This document shows, piece by piece, positions 1 through 5,480 of a stretch of 6,578 bases of DNA. Source of the DNA: Candidatus Rokuibacteriota bacterium (lineage in GTDB: Bacteria; JAUVQV01). Positions within the stretch are counted from its first letter, which is position 1, and every line of letters starts with the position of its first letter. The notes below the pieces were generated by a model, which ran no database searches, had not been told where the DNA came from, and worked only from the letters and a program-made list of their open reading frames with translations. Both the position numbers and the translations under genes were made by a program. The stretch covers positions 1 to 6,578 of the forward strand of contig JAUWCW010000113.1 in assembly GCA_030609125.1 (NCBI GenBank), given 5' to 3'.

Positions 1-79
1 ATCTGCTCAAAGCATTCTTTTTAATCCACGTCGGACTCTTCGGGCTGCCCTCCGGCGGGGAAACGTACCCTCTCCAAGG

Positions 80-109
80 TTGACATCAGCGAGGGACTAA
101 TGGTACTTG
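80..109 (+). promoter_or_regulatory. Weak candidate sigma70-type promoter
   Basis: A perfect TTGACA lies at 80-85. The region 16-18 bp downstream (102-109) offers only poor -10 hexamers such as GGTACT or TACTTG. The position, upstream of the first plus-strand reading frame of the operon, is right for an operon promoter, but a single good hexamer in a GC-rich genome can be chance. No other convincing promoter was seen before base 220. Confidence 0.22.
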
Positions 110-219
110 AAACTGGTGGCGAGGACGGCCATCCCGGTTTCCCTCACCTGTTGCGCACGGAGCAGGCCGGAGGTGGGCGCCTCTTTGGCAACTGCGGCGA
201 CAGCCGCCGAGAAGACATT

Positions 220-348
220 GTGGAGAAACGCAAGAGCAGGAGAGTCTCCGTCCGGGGAGACGTGGGCGGACGGACAGTTCTCGCCGCCGACCTCGACATC
301 AGGGACCTGAGCCTCAACGGCATCCGCTTCCTGCGAGCAAGGGAATGA
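220..348 (+). CDS. PilZ-domain fragment, C-terminally truncated
   Basis: A 42-residue frame that starts at GTG 220, preceded by GAGAAG at 209-214 with 5 nt spacing. It begins MEKRKSRRVSVRG and continues to DIRDLSLNGIRF. This matches the start of a PilZ domain: the basic R-x-x-x-R-type segment followed by the D/N-x-S-x-x-G motif, which in PilZ proteins bind cyclic di-GMP. A PilZ domain normally runs about 100 residues; this one stops 7 residues after the motif, so most of the beta barrel is missing and c-di-GMP binding is doubtful. Its TGA overlaps the ATG of the cytochrome gene (ATGA at 345-348). It may be a remnant of a PilZ gene cut by a deletion or insertion, or a short translated leader that couples translation to the cytochrome gene. 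The frame is open back to ATG 100, but that extension does not resemble a known domain. Confidence 0.55.
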   Translation: MEKRKSRRVSVRGDVGGRTVLAADLDIRDLSLNGIRFLRARE

Positions 349-1301
349 TGCTGACGACGGGGAGAACGATTTGGCTGCTGGCGGCGGGGGCCCTCCTGTT
401 CACGTCGGCCTGCTCCGAGACCGACCGGGGCTCCATCTTCGACCCCGGAGTCGGTCACTCCGGCAACTGGATCTCCAATCACGGCCAGGCAGCTCTCGAC
501 GAGGGCAGCACCTGCCCGGAATGCCACGGAACGGACCTGGGCGGCGGCGTCTCCGAGCTGAGCTGTTTCACCACGCAGTACGAGGGTGTAGGCTGTCACG
601 AAAGCGGAGTCGGAAAGAGGCACACCACCGGATGGGCCCTGGAGAGCGAGCACGGCCGGGTCGCCAAAGCGACCCCGGGGGTTTCCTCCGGCATGGGGTC
701 CTGCCAGGCGTGTCATGGCAACGACTACCGGGGAGGAAGCTCGAAGATCTCCTGTGCCTCCTGTCACGGGGTATCCGCCCCCCACCCGGAAAGGCCGTGG
801 CTTCGCGGCCCCGGCAGCCACCACGACGTGAACGAGCGGAACGCCCCGGTCTGCGCCGAGTGCCACGAGAACCCGGAAGCGATCGAGTTGCCGGGCTGTT
901 TCAACGGCAGTCTCTGCCACGGAGATCGGGGGTCACACCCGGCGGACTGGTCGTCGCCGGACCAGCACGGCGCCAAGGCAAAGGAAGACCCCGACACCGG
1001 CGGTTTCGGGGGATGCCAGGTCTGCCACGGTTCCGATTTCATGGGAGGAACCGCCAAGGTCTCGTGCGCCCCCTGCCACGAGATCGACGCTCCCCATCCT
1101 CGGTTCGGCTGGGCTGGAGGGGCCGAGAGCCACCGCACGACGGGAGAAGGGAACGCCCCCGTCTGCGCCGGGTGCCACAGCGAGCTCCAGGAGCCCCCGG
1201 ACTGTTTCGCCGCCAACGGCTGCCACAGCACCCCCCCGTCGGACGAGCAGACTGAAGAGGCGCCTACCGGGGACGAAGGGGCGACGGACGCGCCGCCGTG
1301 A
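345..1301 (+). CDS. Multiheme c-type cytochrome lipoprotein
   Basis: A 318-residue exported electron-transfer protein. The N-terminus has a basic start, a hydrophobic stretch (9-20) and a lipobox ending at Cys23 (TSAC), so it should be lipidated and face the periplasm or outer membrane. Seven canonical CxxCH heme sites start at Cys57, 120, 137, 170, 224, 241 and 274. Three further Cys...CysHis groups have wider spacing: 74-85 (CX9CH), 185-192 (CX5CH) and 287-294 (CX5CH). W-x(4-6)-HG elements at 42-47, 97-104 and 202-209 precede CxxCHG sites and could supply distal histidine ligands. Residues 116-198 and 220-295 are tandem copies about 104 residues apart; residues 42-85 look like a condensed first copy. 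The C-terminus is an acidic, low-complexity tail. ATG 345 overlaps the PilZ fragment's stop; ATG 348 is also possible, because AAGGG (339-343) sits too close to 345. The gene overlaps the next one by 4 bp. It resembles Geobacter-type multiheme cytochromes but I cannot name an orthologue. Confidence 0.9.
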   Translation: MMLTTGRTIWLLAAGALLFTSACSETDRGSIFDPGVGHSGNWISNHGQAALDEGSTCPECHGTDLGGGVSELSCFTTQYEGVGCHESGVGKRHTTGWALESEHGRVAKATPGVSSGMGSCQACHGNDYRGGSSKISCASCHGVSAPHPERPWLRGPGSHHDVNERNAPVCAECHENPEAIELPGCFNGSLCHGDRGSHPADWSSPDQHGAKAKEDPDTGGFGGCQVCHGSDFMGGTAKVSCAPCHEIDAPHPRFGWAGGAESHRTTGEGNAPVCAGCHSELQEPPDCFAANGCHSTPPSDEQTEEAPTGDEGATDAPP

Positions 1302-2428
1302 GCAGAACGGCCCGGCCGACCTCCCCGGCCCTCACGACGCTCCTCGTGCTGGCGGTACTCACCGCCGCGGCAGCGCCCCCGTCTTCAGCGGCCGAAGAGG
1401 CCGAAAGCCTGCGGGTCGGCAGCCATGTCCCCCCCCTGCAGTTCACCGATCTCGAAGGAAAAGAACACTCCCGCGACTGGGGCGAGGAGCAGAGCAGGGC
1501 CACACTCTTTTTCTTTTTCAACGTCCGGACCGCACCGGGTCTGCTGGGCTTGACCTACCTGGACCGCACCTACCGGAAGGCCTTTGATTTCGGACTCCGG
1601 GTCCTGGCCGTCGAAGGGAGCGGCCTCGGAAGAGAGGCCGTCCTCGCGGGCATGGAGAGGTACCAGTCAATCTACTCGCCCCTGCCCTTCCCGGTGGTCG
1701 CCGACCCGGAGGGCGCCCTGCGGAGGTCTTTCGGGGTGAGCGAACTGCCGGCCTCCTACCTCGTCGAGCGGCACGGTATCATCATCGATCACCGCAAGGG
1801 CTTCGACGAGAGGACGGAGGCTGCCTTGAGTGAAAAACTGGGGCACTTTCTCAGCCTCCCCCCGGGGACTCTCGCTGAAAGTCCCGTCCCGGGCCGTGAC
1901 GCGGCGGAACCGGAAGAAGATCCGGTGGACCGTCCACTCCTTTTTGCCGGTGACAAAGCCCCTCCCTTGAATGTCACCGACATGAGCGGAAAGGAGCACC
2001 GGCTCCTCTGGTCTTCGGAGGACGAGGAGATAACCATCATCTTTTTCTGGAGCGATCCCTGCCGGCCCTGCATCGAGGAGATGCTTTTTCTCGACCAGCT
2101 TTCCCTGAGGACAACGGATATCGGGCTGCCCGTAAGAATCCTGGCCGTCGCCGCCGGGGACCTCGACGCCAAGGGGACGGAGGCGCTGTTGAAGAGGTAT
2201 GCCGCCCGGTACCCTGCTCCGTCGTTCCCGATCGTCCTCGACAGGGATTTTCCCCTCAGCCGCGTCTTCGGCCGCGGCAGGATGCCGACGACCTACTTCG
2301 TGGACGAGAAGGGGAACATCATCGCCCATGCCGACGACTTCGAGGAGGGCAGGATCGGGGAGTGGAAGAGGCTGATCGAGATGAAGCTCCCCCGTGCCAG
2401 AGGGGCCTTGCAGTACCTTCCCGAGTAG
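1298..2428 (+). CDS. Exported tandem thioredoxin-like (TlpA/ResA-type) protein
   Basis: A 376-residue protein that starts at GTG 1298, inside the stop of the cytochrome gene (GTGA overlap). An N-terminal signal peptide (hydrophobic about 12-26, ending near SSAA at 29-32) sends it to the periplasm. Two thioredoxin-fold units follow, about 38-190 and 216-376, joined by an acidic/proline linker. Both begin with a G-x-x-x-P-x-L/x-F/V-T-D pattern and a GKEH motif, and both keep the cis-proline loop (LPASYL, Pro151; MPTTYF, Pro330). Only domain 2 has the active site, SDPCRPC with Cys255 and Cys258; the matching place in domain 1 reads TAPGL (about 78-82). The family (TlpA/ResA/redoxin) reduces protein disulfides, often heme-site cysteines of apocytochromes. 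Given the cytochrome gene just upstream, a role in its maturation or redox partnering is plausible but inferred. Twice the length of a usual TlpA protein because of the duplication. Confidence 0.85.
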   Translation: MSRTARPTSPALTTLLVLAVLTAAAAPPSSAAEEAESLRVGSHVPPLQFTDLEGKEHSRDWGEEQSRATLFFFFNVRTAPGLLGLTYLDRTYRKAFDFGLRVLAVEGSGLGREAVLAGMERYQSIYSPLPFPVVADPEGALRRSFGVSELPASYLVERHGIIIDHRKGFDERTEAALSEKLGHFLSLPPGTLAESPVPGRDAAEPEEDPVDRPLLFAGDKAPPLNVTDMSGKEHRLLWSSEDEEITIIFFWSDPCRPCIEEMLFLDQLSLRTTDIGLPVRILAVAAGDLDAKGTEALLKRYAARYPAPSFPIVLDRDFPLSRVFGRGRMPTTYFVDEKGNIIAHADDFEEGRIGEWKRLIEMKLPRARGALQYLPE

Positions 2429-2460
2429 CCCGGATGCGGGTGAGGTGAGGGCTTGCCGAC

Positions 2461-2988
2461 ATGCTGAAGCACACACTTTTTCTCCGCTGGCTGCTCATCG
2501 TTTCTCTCATCGGGACGGGATCGTATTTCGTCCATCGCTTCGGCGTCTTCGGCGAGATCTACGACAAGGACCGAACCAAACTCAGCTTCGCGATCCTTGC
2601 CGGTTTCGTCGGCATGTCCGCCTGGTGCGGGATGAAGACCTTCACTCTGAGCGGCCTTCTCGACGGGGGACCGGATGGGGGGGGGATAGACGAGGAAGAC
2701 CGGCGGACCATTGAGCAGATAACCAACCTGGAGGAGGTCGGGTGGTTCGCCGCAGGCTTCTTCACCAGCGTGGGCATGATCGGAACGGTCATCGGAATGA
2801 TCTGGGCCCTTACGGGTTTCATCGGGGTCAACATCACCGAGGTGGCTTCAGTGCAGAGGCTCATAAGCGAAATGGTCTACGGAGTCTCCACCGCCCTGTA
2901 CACGACCCTGGTCGGCCTGGTCTGCAGCATTCTCCTGAAGCTGCAGTACTTCAACCTCGGACATACCCGAAGACAAATGCTGCCATGA
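2461..2988 (+). CDS. MotA/TolQ/ExbB-like proton channel protein
   Basis: A 175-residue inner-membrane protein. A purine-rich GAGGTGAGGG (2442-2451) lies 9 nt before ATG 2461. Predicted membrane segments are about 8-26, 41-60, 94-118 and 140-160. The last two carry the family signature: FFTSVGMIGTVIGM (100-113) and GVSTALYTTLVGL (141-153), with polar Thr102/Thr109 and Thr144/148/149 in positions where TolQ, ExbB and MotA line the ion path. In that family a pentamer of this subunit surrounds two copies of a single-pass partner, and ion flow drives movement of the partner. The partner is encoded directly downstream with a 4-bp ATGA overlap. The protein is shorter than TolQ/ExbB (about 230-240) or MotA (about 280); the cytoplasmic loop between TM2 and TM3 (61-93) and the C-terminal tail are small. 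A nine-G tract (2677-2685) lies in the loop and would knock out the gene if it slipped. Confidence 0.82.
   Translation: MLKHTLFLRWLLIVSLIGTGSYFVHRFGVFGEIYDKDRTKLSFAILAGFVGMSAWCGMKTFTLSGLLDGGPDGGGIDEEDRRTIEQITNLEEVGWFAAGFFTSVGMIGTVIGMIWALTGFIGVNITEVASVQRLISEMVYGVSTALYTTLVGLVCSILLKLQYFNLGHTRRQMLP
2677..2685 (+). repeat. G9 homopolymer inside the channel gene
   Basis: Nine consecutive G residues encode part of the Gly-rich loop (residues 73-75) of the MotA/ExbB-like protein. Loss of one G brings TAG at 2687-2689 into frame immediately; gain of one G leads to TGA at 2712-2714. Either change removes both signature membrane segments. Confidence 0.9.
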
Positions 2989-3626
2989 GGAGGGACTACG
3001 GCTCCTCGACGGCGTTCTTCGACCTCATCTTCAACATCCTGTGCTGCTTCGTCGTCCTCTTTTCCATCTCCTTTCTCCTCATGAGCAGGAAGATCGACGA
3101 GGACCGCAAGATCAGGGCCAGCGCGGAATTCATGATCACCTCCACGTGGCCGGAGGACTCCGACGACGACGTCGACACCTACGTGGAAGACCCGATGGGG
3201 AACATAGTCTTCTTCAACCGCAGGGAAGAGGGGCTCATGCACCTTGACCGCGACGATCTGGGCAAGCGGAGCGACACCATACGGACCGCCGACGGGAAGG
3301 TGTACACCGTCAAGGAAAACAAGGAGATCGTCACCATCCGCGGCATCATTCCCGGTGAGTACGTCGTCAACGTCCACATGTACTTCGACAGAAACACTGC
3401 CGTCCCTACGCCGGTCACGGTGAAACTGGAGAAGCTCAATCCCCAGGTCACGCTCGTCACCGCCGGGGAGGTCGTTCTCGAGAAGACGGCGGACGAGAAA
3501 ACCGTCTTTCGCTTCGTCATCGACGAGAGCGGAGCCGTCACCGACACCAGCACCCTTTTCAAGGAGCTGGCCCGGGCGACTCCCCACGACGAAGGCGAAT
3601 ACATCTACAACCAGTATGGGGACTGA
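2985..3626 (+). CDS. ExbD/TolR/MotB-like single-pass protein with enlarged periplasmic domain
   Basis: A 213-residue protein that starts at ATG 2985, overlapping the channel gene's TGA by 4 bp. A short basic cytoplasmic start (MRRDYG) is followed by one membrane helix, about 11-33, with Asp13 at its beginning (FFDLIFNILCCF) and Asn17 one turn later. A lone Asp at the cytoplasmic start of the only membrane helix is the proton-carrying residue in ExbD, TolR and MotB, so this is read as the moving partner of the preceding channel protein. The remaining roughly 175 residues should be periplasmic. They are predicted beta-rich, with a GIIPGEYVVNVHMYF strand-turn-strand stretch like beta-sandwich domains, and lack the OmpA-type peptidoglycan motif of MotB. 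This part is larger than the usual ExbD/TolR domain and I do not recognise it. The helix has an adjacent Cys20-Cys21 pair. The call rests on context and membrane pattern; overall similarity to ExbD is low. Confidence 0.68.
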   Translation: MRRDYGSSTAFFDLIFNILCCFVVLFSISFLLMSRKIDEDRKIRASAEFMITSTWPEDSDDDVDTYVEDPMGNIVFFNRREEGLMHLDRDDLGKRSDTIRTADGKVYTVKENKEIVTIRGIIPGEYVVNVHMYFDRNTAVPTPVTVKLEKLNPQVTLVTAGEVVLEKTADEKTVFRFVIDESGAVTDTSTLFKELARATPHDEGEYIYNQYGD

Positions 3627-4251
3627 CACTTTCGGCATCCCCCTGGCGTTCGCAACAGTCGCCGCCATCACCCTCTGGATTCTCATCTCCGCCAGGGGGC
3701 ACTGGTGGCTGAAGGCAGCCGTGGTCCTTCTCACCGTCACCTTCAGCATCGTCCTCTGGAGATCCCTGGCCACTCTTCAGGGATGGCCCGTCCAAACCGA
3801 TATGCCCCCCCGGTTCGAGATCAAGTGGATCCACACGGCGGAACCAAACAAGAAGACCGGCAGTCCCGGGGCGGTCTACGTCTGGGCCGTCGACCTCGAC
3901 CCGCGGACGGCCAGGCGCAAACCGCTGTACATGCGTCTTCACCGCAAGGGGGAGAGCGCCGAGCCGCGCATTTATGAGCTCGCCTACTCGCGCCCCCTCC
4001 ACGAGCAGGCGGAAGAGATCCAGCAGACGATTATGGGAGGCGGCCGTTTTTTCGGTTCCATGAAGAAGGGGATCCCCGGCGAGGCGGGATCCGGAAGGAA
4101 AGGGTCGGGGAGGATGGGCCGGGCCGACGGCACAGACCTCAGTGACGGCGCCGAGTCGGAAGCGGGGAAAGCGGCCTCCTACGCCACCCACCAGGATTAT
4201 GTCTTTCACGAGCTTCCCCCTCCCCGCTTCCCGGAAAAAACCGGCCCCTGA
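3616..4251 (+). CDS. Two-TM protein of unknown function, probable third subunit of the ExbB/ExbD-like complex
   Basis: A 211-residue protein whose ATG 3616 lies 11 bp before the end of the previous gene. No good Shine-Dalgarno is visible, so translation probably depends on coupling. Two hydrophobic helices (about 7-25 and 31-49) form a hairpin at the N-terminus. A soluble domain follows (about 55-145) with a distinctive FEIKWIHTAEP stretch, then GAVYVWAVDLDP, then RIYELAYSRPLHEQ and an EEIQQTIMGGGRFFG segment. The tail (about 150-211) is Gly/Ser/charged, low-complexity and probably disordered, ending in a proline-rich HELPPPRFP. I do not recognise a named family. With a hairpin only, the soluble part and the N-terminus lie on the same side; the basic RGH loop between the helices suggests the loop is cytoplasmic and the soluble domain periplasmic, which is weak evidence. 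Its position tightly after the channel pair argues for a structural partner. Confidence 0.7.
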   Translation: MGTDTFGIPLAFATVAAITLWILISARGHWWLKAAVVLLTVTFSIVLWRSLATLQGWPVQTDMPPRFEIKWIHTAEPNKKTGSPGAVYVWAVDLDPRTARRKPLYMRLHRKGESAEPRIYELAYSRPLHEQAEEIQQTIMGGGRFFGSMKKGIPGEAGSGRKGSGRMGRADGTDLSDGAESEAGKAASYATHQDYVFHELPPPRFPEKTGP

Positions 4252-4268
4252 AAGAGGAGCGGATCCCC

Positions 4269-4976
4269 TTGAGCATATTTCCGCGCTTCCCCCGACGGCG
4301 GCGCTTCCTCGCGGCGGCACTCCTGGCCCTCCTCTTCCTCGGGAAGGAAAGCCTTGCCGCCGCCCCCGTTGCCTGCCACTGTTTCCGGGACCGCACCTTC
4401 GACCCCGACCGCCCCGCCAAGGCGGATCCCTACATCCTGGCGACCTCGCAGAACTCCTTGTTCGCCGCTGTTTTCGGCATCCCGAAGAAAGCCGTCGTTC
4501 AGGCCAAGATGAAGGGCGTCTCCGGGGACGATCTCTGGATAGCTCACTACGCCTCCTCGGCTCTGCGCCTTCAGCCCGGCAGTCTCATGGCTTCCCGGGA
4601 AAGAGCGGCTTCCTGGAAGGAAGCGTTCGAGAGCCGGGAGGGGGCCCTCACCGCCCTCGGCACCAGGTTCCTGGGGCTCCTCGAAGACGGCGGAGGCAGC
4701 GCCGACCTCTCCGCCGCCGCGGCCGGTGAAGTGGTGGCCATGCATCTCGGAATCCCCTGGTCGGAACTGGATGCCATGCTGGCCGGCCGGGCCGCCGCGG
4801 CTGAGATCGTGACGGCGTCCCTTCTGTCGCGGTGGTCAGGAAAGCCGGCGGCAGCCATCCTGCGGGACGTGAAGTCGGGAAGAACAACATGGGGGAGTCT
4901 CATGCATGAACTCGGAATTCAGCCCGAGGGGCTGGAAAAGAAGGTCCGTGCCCTGGCGGCGCCCCGGCCTGATTGA
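4269..4976 (+). CDS. Exported CHCF-motif protein with internal duplication, function unknown
   Basis: A 235-residue protein that starts at TTG 4269, chosen because AGAGGAG (4253-4259) lies 9 nt upstream and the resulting N-terminus is a clean signal peptide (RRRR at 9-12, hydrophobic 13-24, cleavage near Ala30-Ala32). No proper lipobox precedes Cys36, so signal peptidase I is expected. The mature protein begins with a CHCF motif (Cys36-His37-Cys38) and an RTFDPDRPAKADPYILAT stretch; these are its only cysteines. The rest is predicted helical and contains two related units, about 69-131 and 160-216. Each has a GIP start, a P about 32 residues later and a [ST]W-x(3)-x-LG-like end. The CxC group could bind metal, form a disulfide or be a substrate of the thioredoxin-like protein upstream; none of this is shown. 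I recall similar proteins annotated as hypothetical in Geobacter-like genomes, but cannot verify that here. Last gene of the operon, 17 bp after its neighbour. Confidence 0.72.
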   Translation: MSIFPRFPRRRRFLAAALLALLFLGKESLAAAPVACHCFRDRTFDPDRPAKADPYILATSQNSLFAAVFGIPKKAVVQAKMKGVSGDDLWIAHYASSALRLQPGSLMASRERAASWKEAFESREGALTALGTRFLGLLEDGGGSADLSAAAAGEVVAMHLGIPWSELDAMLAGRAAAAEIVTASLLSRWSGKPAAAILRDVKSGRTTWGSLMHELGIQPEGLEKKVRALAAPRPD

Positions 4977-4991
4977 CCAGGGGAAGGGGCA

Positions 4992-5005
4992 GCCCGGCCG
5001 CGGGC
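4992..5005 (+). terminator. Possible weak terminator hairpin after the operon
   Basis: GCCCG and CGGGC pair around a GCCG loop 16 bp after the last operon stop codon. The stem is only 5 bp and no U-tract follows, so it is a poor intrinsic terminator; it is listed because the position is right. Confidence 0.22.
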
Positions 5006-5016
5006 AGTGGCCATCC

Positions 5017-5046
5017 TTGACACTTCCCCGGCTCAGGGGGTATTAG
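5017..5046 (+). promoter_or_regulatory. Promoter-like hexamers inside the convergent spacer
   Basis: TTGACA (5017-5022), 18 bp, then TATTAG (5041-5046, 4 of 6 matches to TATAAT). The only genes downstream on this strand are the antisense of the metallopeptidase gene and, 470 bp on, the OmpA-like gene. If active it would make antisense or a long leader RNA; chance similarity is equally likely. Confidence 0.2.
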
Positions 5047-5057
5047 TTAAGGACGTG

Positions 5058-5082
5058 CGCAAACAATCCCCTCTCAGGGAAT
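5058..5082 (-). terminator. Candidate terminator of the metallopeptidase gene
   Basis: Read on the minus strand, ATTCCC and GGGGAT (including one U-G pair) form a 6-bp stem around a TGAGA loop, followed by TGTTTG. It overlaps the gene's TGA stop region. The stem pairs better on the minus-strand RNA than on the plus-strand RNA, where the wobble becomes a C-A mismatch. It is short, so only moderate support. Confidence 0.33.
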
Positions 5083-5444
5083 CATGGCGGAAGCTCGTCC
5101 TCGTCGAGCCCGAAGTAGTGTCCGAGCTCGTGCCGGACCGTCACGCGCACCTCCTCGACGATCTGCTCCCGGCTGTCGCAGGCCTCGAGAACGGGGAGGC
5201 GGTAGACGACAATCCTGTCGGGGAGGGAAGTGTACCCGAGCCCTCGCTCGGGAAGGGCTACCCCCTGGTAGAGGCCAAAGAGCGTGTCTTGCCGGGGGTC
5301 GAGGCCGACAGCTTCCAGGTCCTCAGCGGAGGGCTCATCTTCTATTGTGACAGAAACATTTTCGACGGCTTCGGCGAACCTGGCGGGAAGCCCGTCAAGG
5401 GCCTCGCCGACCAGCTTTTCGAATTCGCTGCTCGAGATCCACAT
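5082..5444 (-). CDS. Zincin-like metallopeptidase family protein (DUF1025 type)
   Basis: A 120-residue protein with the zinc-binding motif H105-E-L-G-H109-x-x-G-L-D-E near its C-terminus, where the two histidines and a downstream Asp/Glu bind zinc and Glu106 would be the catalytic base. The order of elements fits the small bacterial metallopeptidase family of the HExxHxxGxxD type (Pfam Zincin_1, formerly DUF1025): FEKLVGEALDGLPARF at the start, then DEP, GLYQG, LPDRIVVYRLP and EEVRVTVRHELGHYFG. No signal peptide or membrane segment, so it is cytoplasmic. Length is normal. ATG 5444 is preferred over GTG 5450 because GGAG lies 8 nt before the ATG but only 2 nt before the GTG. Physiological substrate unknown for the family. 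It is transcribed opposite to both flanking gene sets and may be a housekeeping gene unrelated to them. Confidence 0.88.
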   Translation of the reverse strand: MWISSSEFEKLVGEALDGLPARFAEAVENVSVTIEDEPSAEDLEAVGLDPRQDTLFGLYQGVALPERGLGYTSLPDRIVVYRLPVLEACDSREQIVEEVRVTVRHELGHYFGLDEDELPP

Positions 5445-5480
5445 CTTCACCTCTCCGCCGGCCGTTTCTTTCGGCGCGAC

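Noticed and set aside
1-100. Possible tail of an upstream gene: open frames end at TGA 81-83 (frame 3, hydrophobic) and TAA 98-100 (frame 2).
   Set aside because: Both are under 35 residues, neither matches a domain I know, and they cannot be told apart from chance open frames.
100-219. N-terminal extension of the PilZ fragment from ATG 100 (GAGGGA at 91-96), or a TTG 107 frame with a signal-like start.
   Set aside because: The extension has no PilZ or other recognisable content, the Shine-Dalgarno is only 3 nt from ATG 100, and GTG 220 gives a typical PilZ start. The TTG 107 frame runs antiparallel to no known family and overlaps the PilZ codons.
1-219. Cyclic-dinucleotide (GEMM-type) riboswitch, common before multiheme cytochrome genes in Geobacter-like bacteria.
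   Set aside because: The conserved CACGCAC...GGGCAAACC core and the matching receptor segment are absent.
144-920. Long minus-strand frame opposite the cytochrome gene.
   Set aside because: High G+C keeps antisense frames open; its sequence is Arg/Val/Gly-rich without domain features, while the plus strand has seven CxxCH sites.
2429-2440. CCCG-GATG-CGGG hairpin between the thioredoxin-like and channel genes as a terminator.
   Set aside because: Only a 4-bp stem, no U-tract, and the channel gene follows after 32 bp with a good ribosome site.
2461-3626. Zorya-type defence system (MotA-like ZorA plus MotB-like ZorB).
   Set aside because: The ExbD-like partner has no OmpA domain, the channel protein lacks the long cytoplasmic tail of ZorA, and no helicase or nuclease gene (ZorC/D/E) is present.
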